NCBI RefSeq assembly: GCF_002949735.1
Contig: NZ_CP026681.1
Span: 6,664,501 to 6,728,500, forward strand
DNA: 64,000 nucleotides
Direction: 5' to 3'
From: Nostoc sp. 'Peltigera membranacea cyanobiont' N6
Lineage (GTDB): Bacteria; Cyanobacteriota; Cyanobacteriia; Cyanobacteriales; Nostocaceae
Numbering within the stretch: the first letter of the stretch is position 1; each line of letters starts with the position of its first letter. Shown here piece by piece: positions 7,758 through 15,531 of the stretch. The notes under the pieces are model-generated. The model was not told where the DNA came from, ran no database searches, and saw only the letters and a list, made by a program, of their open reading frames with translations. Both the position numbers and the translations under genes were made by a program.

Positions 7758-10700
7758 ATGAACAAAACCTTTGCAACCATTGATGGGAATGAAGCTGTCG
7801 CCCGTGTTGCTTACAAATTAAATGAAGCGATCGCCATTTATCCTATCACCCCCTCTTCAGCAATGGGTGAATGGGCAGATGCTTGGTCAGCCGAAGGTCG
7901 TCCTAACCTCTGGGGTACTATTCCCAGCGTTGTGCAGATGCAAAGCGAAGGGGGAGCCGCAGCTGCCGTGCATGGGGCATTGCAAACAGGTTCCCTGAGT
8001 ACCACCTTCACGGCATCTCAGGGATTATTGTTGATGATTCCCAATTTCTACAAAATTGCTGGTGAATTGACTAGCGCCGTGGTTCACGTTGCAGCCCGTT
8101 CTTTGGCTACCCACGCTTTATCAATTTTTGGCGATCATAGCGATGTGATGGCGGCTCGGGCTACTGGTTTTGCCCTGCTGTGTTCGGCTTCGGTGCAAGA
8201 AAGTCAAGATTTTGCTCTCATCGCCCATGCTGCTACTTTAGAGACGCGAGTCTCATTTATGCACTTCTTTGATGGCTTCCGCACTTCACATGAAATCCAG
8301 AAAGTCAAACTGCTTTCAGATGGAGATTTGCGATCGCTAATCCACGATCATCTCATACTCGCCCACCGCAGCCGCGCCCTCACCCCAGATCGCCCCGTAT
8401 TGCGGGGGACTGCCCAAAACCCCGATGTCTACTTCCAAGGACGGGAAGGCGCGAACCTTTACTACAACGCTTGTCCAGAAATTGTCCAGCGCATCATGGA
8501 TGAGTTTGGAGAACGCACGGGAAGGCATTATAAAATCTATGAATATTACGGTGCTAAAGATGCCGATCGCCTTATCGTTCTTATGGGTTCAGGCTGTGAA
8601 ACCGTCCATGAAACGATAGATTATCTTAACGCCCGTGGTGAAAAACTTGGTGTATTGAAAGTGCGACTTTATCGCCCCTTTGATGTCCAAAAGTTTGTTG
8701 CAGCCTTACCAACTAGTGTAAAAGCGATCGCAGTTCTCGACCGCACCAAAGAAGCAGGTAGCGCCGGGGAACCTTTGTATTTGGATGTTGTGGCTGCTAT
8801 TCATGAAGCGTGGGAAGATAAGAGAGCAGGGGGAGCAGGGGGAGCAGGGGGAGCAGGGGGAGTTGGGGGAGAAAATACTTGTTCATCTCCTAAAATTGTT
8901 GGTGGTCGTTATGGTCTTTCTTCTAAAGAATTTACGCCGGCGATGGTGAAGGGGATTTTTGATAATCTTGCTGAAGCTAAACCGAAGAATCATTTTACGA
9001 TTGGGATTAATGACGATGTTACTTACACTTCTCTAAAATTTGACTCCAAATTCTCTACAGAATCGGATAATGTTGTTCGGGCAATGTTCTATGGGTTGGG
9101 TTCAGATGGTACTGTTGGAGCTAACAAAAATTCCATCAAGATTATTGGTGAAGAAACCGACAATTACGCCCAAGGCTACTTTGTCTACGATTCCAAGAAA
9201 TCTGGCTCGATGACTGTCTCTCACCTCCGCTTCGGGAAAGAGCCAATTCGTTCTACCTACTTGATTGACCAAGCTAACTTTATTGGTTGTCATCATTGGG
9301 GATTTCTGGAACGCATAGATATTTTGAAAGCTGCTATTCCTGGAGCGACTTTGCTACTTAACAGTCCTTATGATGCAGATAGCGTCTGGGAATATTTGCC
9401 GCTCAAAGTGCAGCAGCAAATTATCGATAAGCATTTGAAGTTATACATCATAAATGCTAGCCAAGTTGCTCGTGAAAGTGGCATGGGTGGCAGAATTAAC
9501 ACCATTATGCAGGTCTGTTTCTTTGCTTTGGCGGGAGTCTTGCCGCAAGAAGAAGCGATCGCTAAAATCAAACAAGCGATTGATAAGACCTATGGTAAAA
9601 AAGGCGCTGAAGTTGTCCGTATGAATCTACAAGCCGTAGACAATACTCTAGACAACTTGCATAAAGTAGATGTCCCACAAACAATTCTCAGCACAGACGC
9701 GATTAATCGCGTCTCCACTCTTAACTCCGCTCCCGAATTTGTGCGGGAAGTGCTAGGCAAAATCATGGTATGGGAAGGTGATGATTTAGCTGTTAGCACA
9801 CTACCAGTTGATGGCACATTTCCCGTAGGTACTGCCAAATGGGAAAAACGTAACGTTGCTGAAGAGATACCTGTGTGGGAGCCGGATGTCTGCGTTCAGT
9901 GTGGGAAGTGTGTGATGGTTTGTCCCCATAGTGCCATCCGTGCAAAAGCTTATCAGGCGGATGAGTTAGTCAATGCACCAGGAACCTTTAAATCAACAGG
10001 TGCAAAAGATAAAGACTTTGCCAATCAAAAATTTACCATTCAAATTGCCCCAGAAGACTGCACTGGATGTACCATTTGTGTAAATATTTGCCCTGCTAAA
10101 GATAAATCTGAGCCATTGCGGAAAGCGATTAACATGGCACAGCAGTTGCCTTTACAAGAGCAAGAGCGGAAAAACTGGGATTTCTTTTTGAGTTTACCTA
10201 ATCCTGACAGGCGATCGCTAAAATTAAGCCAGATCCGCCAACAACAACTGCAAGAACCTTTATTTGAATTCTCTGGTGCTTGTGCGGGTTGTGGTGAAAC
10301 ACCTTATTTAAAACTATTAACCCAATTGTTTGGCGATCGCGCCGTCATCGCCAATGCTACAGGTTGTTCCTCAATCTATGGTGGAAATCTCCCCACCACG
10401 CCTTGGACAACAAACGCCGAAGGACGCGGCCCGGCGTGGTCTAATAATCTATTTGAAGATAACGCCGAATTCGGTTTTGGCTTCCGCCTTTCCCTGGATA
10501 AACAAGCTGAGTTTGCGGCGGAATTGTTGCAACAGTTGGGGAGTGAAATAGATGAAAACTTTGTCTACTCCATCCTGAAAGCTGAACAAAAATCTGAGGC
10601 TGACATTTGGGAACAGCGCGAAAGAATAGAACTGTTGCAGCAAAAGTTAGATGAAATTGTTACTTTCGATCCTAACCTCAAATCTAAAATCCAAAATCTC

Positions 10701-11378
10701 AAATCCCTTGCCGATTACTTGGTAAGAAAAAGCGTCTGGATTGTTGGCGGTGACGGTTGGGCTTATGATATTGACTTTGGCGGCATCGATCATGTCATTG
10801 CCAGTGGTCGAAATGTCAACATTTTGGTGATGGATACAGAAGTGTATTCTAATACAGGCGGTCAATCTTCTAAAGCCACGCCACGAGCCGCAGTTGCAAA
10901 ATATGCCGCCAGTGGTAAGCCTGCACCGAAGAAAGATTTAGGGATGATTGCGATGACATACGGAAATGTCTACGTAGCGAGTGTAGCTCTTGGTGCTAGA
11001 GACGAACATACCCTCAAAGCATTTTTGGAAGCAGAGGCTTATAATGGGCCATCAATAATTATTGCTTACAGCCATTGCATCGCCCACGGCATTAACATGA
11101 CTACCGGGATGAATCATCAAAAAACTCTGGTAGAATCAGGTCGGTGGTTGTTGTATCGGCATAATCCAGAATTGCTTAACCAGGGTAAAAATCCATTGCA
11201 ATTGGATATGCGATCGCCAACACAACCGGTAGAACATTCAATGTATCAAGAAAATCGCTTCAAAATGCTCACTAAGAGTAAACCGGAAGTAGCCAAGCAC
11301 TTGTTAAAACAAGCCCAAACTGAGGTAGATGCCCGTTGGCAGATGTACCAATATCTGGCAAAGCGTGAGATCGTTTGA
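7758..11378 (+). CDS. nifJ: Pyruvate:ferredoxin (flavodoxin) oxidoreductase
   Basis: Single-chain PFOR, oxidising pyruvate to acetyl-CoA and CO2 with transfer of electrons to ferredoxin or flavodoxin, which can feed nitrogenase. 1206 residues, normal for the family. Seen in order: N-terminal pyrimidine-binding part with IYPITPSSAMGEWAD; two ferredoxin-type 4Fe-4S motifs CVQCGKCVMVCP and CTGCTICVNICP (about residues 712-775); CAGCGETPY for the third cluster; TPP-binding GGDGWAYDIDFGG and MDTEVYSNTGGQ. Two repeat-derived segments are in frame: GCAGGGGGA nonamers (8826-8870, residues 357-371) and AATCYAA heptamers (10681-10707). ATG start 7758. Confidence 0.97.
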   Translation: MNKTFATIDGNEAVARVAYKLNEAIAIYPITPSSAMGEWADAWSAEGRPNLWGTIPSVVQMQSEGGAAAAVHGALQTGSLSTTFTASQGLLLMIPNFYKIAGELTSAVVHVAARSLATHALSIFGDHSDVMAARATGFALLCSASVQESQDFALIAHAATLETRVSFMHFFDGFRTSHEIQKVKLLSDGDLRSLIHDHLILAHRSRALTPDRPVLRGTAQNPDVYFQGREGANLYYNACPEIVQRIMDEFGERTGRHYKIYEYYGAKDADRLIVLMGSGCETVHETIDYLNARGEKLGVLKVRLYRPFDVQKFVAALPTSVKAIAVLDRTKEAGSAGEPLYLDVVAAIHEAWEDKRAGGAGGAGGAGGVGGENTCSSPKIVGGRYGLSSKEFTPAMVKGIFDNLAEAKPKNHFTIGINDDVTYTSLKFDSKFSTESDNVVRAMFYGLGSDGTVGANKNSIKIIGEETDNYAQGYFVYDSKKSGSMTVSHLRFGKEPIRSTYLIDQANFIGCHHWGFLERIDILKAAIPGATLLLNSPYDADSVWEYLPLKVQQQIIDKHLKLYIINASQVARESGMGGRINTIMQVCFFALAGVLPQEEAIAKIKQAIDKTYGKKGAEVVRMNLQAVDNTLDNLHKVDVPQTILSTDAINRVSTLNSAPEFVREVLGKIMVWEGDDLAVSTLPVDGTFPVGTAKWEKRNVAEEIPVWEPDVCVQCGKCVMVCPHSAIRAKAYQADELVNAPGTFKSTGAKDKDFANQKFTIQIAPEDCTGCTICVNICPAKDKSEPLRKAINMAQQLPLQEQERKNWDFFLSLPNPDRRSLKLSQIRQQQLQEPLFEFSGACAGCGETPYLKLLTQLFGDRAVIANATGCSSIYGGNLPTTPWTTNAEGRGPAWSNNLFEDNAEFGFGFRLSLDKQAEFAAELLQQLGSEIDENFVYSILKAEQKSEADIWEQRERIELLQQKLDEIVTFDPNLKSKIQNLKSLADYLVRKSVWIVGGDGWAYDIDFGGIDHVIASGRNVNILVMDTEVYSNTGGQSSKATPRAAVAKYAASGKPAPKKDLGMIAMTYGNVYVASVALGARDEHTLKAFLEAEAYNGPSIIIAYSHCIAHGINMTTGMNHQKTLVESGRWLLYRHNPELLNQGKNPLQLDMRSPTQPVEHSMYQENRFKMLTKSKPEVAKHLLKQAQTEVDARWQMYQYLAKREIV
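8826..8870 (+). repeat. In-frame nonamer repeat inside nifJ
   Basis: Four copies of GCAGGGGGA followed by GTTGGGGGA, coding for (Ala-Gly-Gly)4-Val-Gly-Gly. Lies between domains and looks like a flexible linker expansion. Confidence 0.9.
10681..10707 (+). repeat. In-frame STRR heptamers inside nifJ
   Basis: Three tandem heptamers AATCTAA, AATCCAA, AATCTCA and a partial AATCCC, the kind usually seen between genes, here translated as KSKIQNLKS between the cluster-binding part and the TPP-binding motif. Confidence 0.8.
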
Positions 11379-11462
11379 ACATCTATGCTGGTTTTGATGA
11401 CAAACATCAGCGATTTCTACGACAGACGTAGCTGCGGCATCATTATCTGAAAATTACAAATA

Positions 11463-11589
11463 ATATCATGTCCGCTTGATTGCTTATTAAACCCGAAGAA
11501 CCCCACCCCGCCAAAGCTTATGCTTTGTCTCCCCTCCCCGCTTGCGGGGAGGGGTTCTTTTATTATGGGTAATCTGGCGGACATGATAT
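11463..11589. repeat. MITE-like element with 13-bp terminal inverted repeats
   Basis: ATATCATGTCCGC at 11463-11475 is perfectly inverted as GCGGACATGATAT at 11577-11589. The inside carries a second hairpin-forming part: CCCCTCCCCGC, TTGC, GCGGGGAGGGG. 127 bp, no coding capacity. Confidence 0.8.
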
Positions 11590-11701
11590 AAGACCTGGCT
11601 GATATAATACCAGTCTATGTTTGATAACGTCTGTCGCTTTTTAGCAGACACAAAGTAATATTGTTGCGTCAACGGCAGTATTAGCTGGACTAGTATAGCA
11701 A

Positions 11702-11736
11702 GGGACTGGGGACTGGGGACTAGGGACTGGGGACTG
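11702..11736. repeat. STRR array, five GGGACTG heptamers
   Basis: Five tandem 7-base units (GGGACTG x2, GGGACTA, GGGACTG x2). Confidence 0.9.
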
Positions 11737-11848
11737 GGTGAAAAGTCTTTTTGTGTCTAAGTTTCATCAACAGATGATGTCCTAACCACCTTGGCTGTTG
11801 CTATATTAAAAAAAGAACTGATTAAAAGGTTATTACGGAGTTGATGCT

Positions 11849-12067
11849 GTGCGCGAGTCTGTAATTTATCAGGATATCCAGCAGGAAAAAGCTTTATCGA
11901 TTATCATCCGACAACTTCGCCGTAAAGTCGGAACTGTTCCACCTGCACAGTTATTGAAAATTCAAGCTTTAGAATCAACACAATTGGATGATTTAGCTGA
12001 GGCTTTACTTGATTTTTTGAGTTTAACCGATTTAGAAACTTGGTTAGCCCAAAATCAAGGTTATTGA
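11849..12067 (+). pseudogene. DUF4351 remnant of an Rpn-type nuclease
   Basis: 72 residues from a GTG. The C-terminal part (LIIRQLRRKVGTVPPAQL-like, then LDDLAEALLDFLSLTDLETWL) is a DUF4351 domain, which normally ends Rpn/PD-(D/E)XK family proteins of about 250-300 residues. The frame remains open a few codons upstream (reading YYGVDA before the GTG) and then meets a TGA, and no nuclease core is visible in the repeat-rich bases before it. I read it as the surviving 3' end of a lost gene, though a free-standing small protein is possible. The segment RESVIYQDI is typical of the linker before DUF4351 in these proteins. Confidence 0.65.
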
Positions 12068-12075
12068 TACTATGT

Positions 12076-12173
12076 GCGATCGCAATATCATCTTAAACTA
12101 TAAAGCCGATCGCACTCTCTAAAATTAGAGCAAAAGCGATCGCACCATCATTTGAAATGATACAGGCGATCGC
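12076..12173. repeat. Cluster of HIP1 octamers
   Basis: Three perfect GCGATCGC sites (12076, 12136, 12166) and one CGATCGC near 12108 within 100 bases between two genes. Confidence 0.85.
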
Positions 12174-12276
12174 AATAATACCAAATCAATTAATGATTAC
12201 ACACATCCTCCTTGAGTAGAGACGGCGATTTATCGCATCTCTTGCCTTAACCGAACCTATGAAACATTACTCTGGG

Positions 12277-13191
12277 CTATTTAGATAGACGAGTCATTTC
12301 AAACAATTGTTGGGCATTACTTCCTAAAAAAGCATCGAAAAGTATCTGCTTCCCAGATTCAACTTCCACTAAATAGCGCTGGGCAATTTCATAATAAGCG
12401 TAAGTCCAAGGAATCTGAATTTCTACACCACTGTTATCATCTAACACTGTCACCATTTCTGTTACAGCTTGAGTTGCAGTTTGCCGCAAACCACAGGCAA
12501 TATTTCCCTCTATCTCTGCTTTCATTGGTACACCCAAGTTAGTCAAACCACTCGCAGTAGTATCAATATCTGGATATTCTGGAGTATTCTGTCCGTTGAC
12601 GTAGCCTGTAAAATGGTTGACACCATATCCGTGCAGCAACACCCAAGCCCCATACTGAGTAACCTGATTGACCTCTTCCACAACAGAACGCTTAGGAGGT
12701 AGCCAAGGACGGGTGAAGACTTGCTGAAGTTGTTTGGCAATGGTTTCAATCTCCGCGTCTTTTTTGAGAAGAGTAACGGGTGAGATTAGTTGGTGTGGGA
12801 TTGCAGATACTGTTTTAGAGATGAGTTGGGCAATATTAGCAGGCAATTCATCAACAATCAACTCGCTAATAAAGAGTTTGGGTAAGTTAAATTCCTCTTG
12901 CTGCGGATGGCGATAATGACGGGCATACAGATGAGTGTGAGCAAAATTATACTCTCCAGCCGCCACGTAACCTAAAGCTTCTGCAAGTTGTGCGAGATGG
13001 TCAATTCCTAAGTTAACTTGACCCTGCGGACTATCAACTAATAAACGTAAAGACCGAAAGGCGATGTGGTCGTTTGCAACAGTTCCACCCGCAGCAGTAA
13101 TCATTTGCTGGTAGGTACGGGCATGATTTACTCTGGTGCTGTATTCTTGCCAAAGTAATTTCCATAAATTAAGGGCTATTTCGGGTTTCAT
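12277..13191 (-). CDS. DUF1338 family protein, 2-oxoadipate dioxygenase/decarboxylase-like
   Basis: 304 residues. DUF1338 proteins are VOC-fold Fe(II) enzymes; the characterised member (HglS) turns 2-oxoadipate into D-2-hydroxyglutarate in lysine breakdown. Visible here: DHIAFRSLR with H42 and R46, matching the metal-binding His and the Arg four residues later; a second histidine region HGYGVNHFTGYVNG near residue 195; and AYYEIAQR near the end, where the acidic metal ligand is expected. Its upstream neighbour on the same strand is a class III aminotransferase (98 bases away), which could supply a 2-oxo acid. Family membership is firm, substrate is inferred. Confidence 0.82.
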   Translation of the reverse strand: MKPEIALNLWKLLWQEYSTRVNHARTYQQMITAAGGTVANDHIAFRSLRLLVDSPQGQVNLGIDHLAQLAEALGYVAAGEYNFAHTHLYARHYRHPQQEEFNLPKLFISELIVDELPANIAQLISKTVSAIPHQLISPVTLLKKDAEIETIAKQLQQVFTRPWLPPKRSVVEEVNQVTQYGAWVLLHGYGVNHFTGYVNGQNTPEYPDIDTTASGLTNLGVPMKAEIEGNIACGLRQTATQAVTEMVTVLDDNSGVEIQIPWTYAYYEIAQRYLVEVESGKQILFDAFLGSNAQQLFEMTRLSK

Positions 13192-13216
13192 AAGGGTTGG
13201 GAATTGGGAATAGGGG

Positions 13217-13251
13217 ATTGGGTATTGGGTATTGGGTATTGGGTATTGGGT
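13217..13251. repeat. STRR array, five ATTGGGT heptamers
   Basis: Five perfect tandem ATTGGGT units in the spacer between the aminotransferase and the DUF1338 gene, followed by complementary CCCCAGT/CCCTATT sequence. Confidence 0.9.
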
Positions 13252-13289
13252 ATTCTCCTTGTCCCCAGTCCCCTATTCCCCGTTATCTT

Positions 13290-14609
13290 TTAAGAACTTA
13301 AAATCTCGCTAATAATTTGAAGGGCGATTTGAATTTGGTCGCTGTCGATAACTAGAGGGGGACAGAAACGAATTGCTGCTTTACCGCAACCTAGTAATAA
13401 TAAACCGCGTAAAAATGCTTCTTGGATAATGCGATCGCGCAATTCACGATCTAGATTACCTTGTTCATCTAATAAATCCACCGCAACCATCAAACCTTTA
13501 CCTCGTGGTAACGATACTCTGGGAAATTTTTGATGCAACTGGGTAAGACTAGCTTGTAAAAATTCTCCCATCTGGGTAGCGTTTGCCATCAAACCACTTT
13601 CTAACAGTCGCAGTGTGGTAATACCAGCAGCACAAGCAACGGGATTACCGCCAAATGTGGTAGCGTGAGAACCTGGAGGCCAAGTCATTAACTCAGGTCT
13701 GGCAAGTATCGCACCTAATGGCAAACCACTGGCGATACCTTTAGCAGTAGTAATAATATCAGGCATCACTCCCCAATGCTCGATCGCAAATAAGCGACCA
13801 GTCCGCCCCATTCCCGCTTGCACTTCATCCACTACCATCAGAATACCGTAGCGATCGCAAATCTCCCGAATCCGTTTTAAGAAACCATCCTCTGGTACGA
13901 TATACCCGCCCTCTCCTTGAATCGGCTCAACTACGATCGCGGCTACTTCTTGCGGTGGTAAAATTGTCCCAAATAGCTGTTGTTCCAGATAATCTAAACT
14001 GGCGTGAGTGCCGTAGGGAATATGAGTTACCCCAGGAACTAAAGGGCCAAAATTTGCTCGTTGCACTGCTTTGGAACCTGTGAGAGACATTGCCCCATAA
14101 GTGCGTCCGTGAAATGCGCCTAAGAAGGCCACAATTAGCGATCGTTTGGTGTAATATCTAGCTAGTTTAATCGCTCCTTCGTTTGACTCTGCCCCAGAAT
14201 TGGTAAAAAATATTTTTGCGGGAAATGCACTGTTACTGTGTAGTTGAGGAAAAGGGGCGCGAATCGCTAATTGTTCCGCTAATTCCACCATCGGTTCATA
14301 ATAAAAATCCGTCCCTGACATGTGCAGCAGACGCGCCGACTGTTCTTGAATTGCTTTGACGACTTCCGGGTGGGCGTGTCCGGTGGCGGTAACGGCTATA
14401 CCTGCGGTCATATCGAGAAATACATTGCCATCCACATCTTCTACCATACAACCCTGACCGCGAGATACAACTAACGGGTAATCGCGGGTGTAAGAAGGGG
14501 AAGTTACGGCGCGATCGCGTTGTACAATTGCTTGAGCGCGAGGTCCAGGTAAGGAAGTTATTAAATTGGGTGTACGAGGTAAATTTAAGTTAATAGGTAT
14601 ACTTAACAT
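13290..14609 (-). CDS. Class III PLP aminotransferase (or racemase)
   Basis: 439 residues, fold-type I PLP enzyme of the acetylornithine/4-aminobutyrate aminotransferase class. Key residues: GAESNEGAIKLAR (139-151), GAFHGRT (164-170), D261 in VVDEVQAGMGRTG, and the PLP lysine K290 in DIITTAKGIASGLPLGA. The N-terminal segment (LPGPRAQAIVQRDRAV, GTDFYYEPMVELAE) resembles archaeal broad-specificity aminotransferases/amino-acid racemases rather than ArgD. Upstream of and probably cotranscribed with the DUF1338 gene, which favours a role in lysine or 2-aminoadipate breakdown; this is inference. GabT-like activity is the main alternative. Confidence 0.88.
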   Translation of the reverse strand: MLSIPINLNLPRTPNLITSLPGPRAQAIVQRDRAVTSPSYTRDYPLVVSRGQGCMVEDVDGNVFLDMTAGIAVTATGHAHPEVVKAIQEQSARLLHMSGTDFYYEPMVELAEQLAIRAPFPQLHSNSAFPAKIFFTNSGAESNEGAIKLARYYTKRSLIVAFLGAFHGRTYGAMSLTGSKAVQRANFGPLVPGVTHIPYGTHASLDYLEQQLFGTILPPQEVAAIVVEPIQGEGGYIVPEDGFLKRIREICDRYGILMVVDEVQAGMGRTGRLFAIEHWGVMPDIITTAKGIASGLPLGAILARPELMTWPPGSHATTFGGNPVACAAGITTLRLLESGLMANATQMGEFLQASLTQLHQKFPRVSLPRGKGLMVAVDLLDEQGNLDRELRDRIIQEAFLRGLLLLGCGKAAIRFCPPLVIDSDQIQIALQIISEILSS

Positions 14610-14895
14610 TATTTTTCTAATTTTTAAAGATTACTGATGATTAAACGCTAAAGCTTGATTGGTTACAGTAGCATTTGATTCCATTAGTGGAGAAATTACG
14701 CATTTACCGAAAAAGCTTCATAGTCAAGATTTTGGTATTTTGTAAGACTTTGCCCGTGTTTATAACACAACTTCTGCGATCGCGTCATATTATATTTTTT
14801 GAAGCATAACAGCTTCACTATTTAGCGCTCTTCTATGACTCTCACGAGATAAAAATCAGAAACCTTTGTTGTCACTATTTTCTATAAATCTATGG

Positions 14896-14974
14896 GTAGG
14901 TTGGGTTGAGGAACGAAACCCAACGCCAATAATCCCTGCTTCTGTTGGGTTTCACGTTGTTCAACCCAACCTAC
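14896..14974. repeat. Palindromic element (GTAGGTTGGGTTGA ends)
   Basis: GTAGGTTGGGTTGA (14896-14909) is perfectly inverted at 14961-14974; a second inner pair GAAACCCAAC (14915-14924)/GTTGGGTTTC (14944-14953) makes a nested cruciform. 79 bp, no coding. Confidence 0.85.
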
Positions 14975-15058
14975 AAATATTTTATTTTTTCTAAAGTAAT
15001 AAAAGAGCGTTAGATGTCAGACTAGAAGCTAACGCTGTGTGCAACTTTCTCTCAAATA

Positions 15059-15096
15059 TAACCCCCAACCCATACTAGGGAAGAGGTTGGGGGTTA
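15059..15096. repeat. Hairpin repeat (TAACCCCCAACC)
   Basis: Perfect 12-bp inverted repeat, 15059-15070 and 15085-15096, 14-base loop. No flanking T-tract, so more likely a dispersed palindrome than a terminator. Confidence 0.7.
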
Positions 15097-15531
15097 GGTC
15101 TGTATTTAATACAATTGAGAACCACTATATCCCACCTTCGGCAGGTGCGATCGTAAATGCTGTATTTTTGAAAATGACTTAAATGCTGCACTTTAGAAGC
15201 ATGACAGTAAGCTAAACCACATCTAGTTTGCATATCTAAAATTTTTATAACTCTTGTGGGGTGGGCATCTTGCCCGCCCTAATTATGCAATTTAAATGTG
15301 GAACAGCTTATCACCATGTTTTATGTCGATTCACTTAGTCACTGTTGCCCAAACCAAGCAAATTACTAATTTGACTCCCGAAAGACACTGGATTCTCAAC
15401 TTTTTTGGTTCCCCCTGTCGAAAATATTATCTGCTTTGCTAACCAACCTGCGGAATGTGGGATGGACGGCTGAATGTTTTGCTTAACTTTGGGTATGGTG
15501 AAAGGTAAGCAGTCCATAGTTATTCCCCGCA

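Larger units (their letters stand above)
11379..11848. other. Intergenic repeats after nifJ
   Basis: 470 bases without a gene: a MITE-like element (11463-11589), an STRR array (11702-11736), and AT-rich sequence. The minus-strand frame 11487-11672 is generated by the repeat and is not supported. Confidence 0.6.
14610..15531. other. Long intergenic region with palindromic repeats
   Basis: About 920 bases without a supported gene. Contains the inverted-repeat element 14896-14974, a small hairpin GCGTTAG/CTAACGC (15007-15035), the hairpin 15059-15096, and a GTGGGGTGGGCATCTTGCCC repeat near 15257. The frame at 15335-15595 (minus) is not supported as a gene. Confidence 0.6.
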
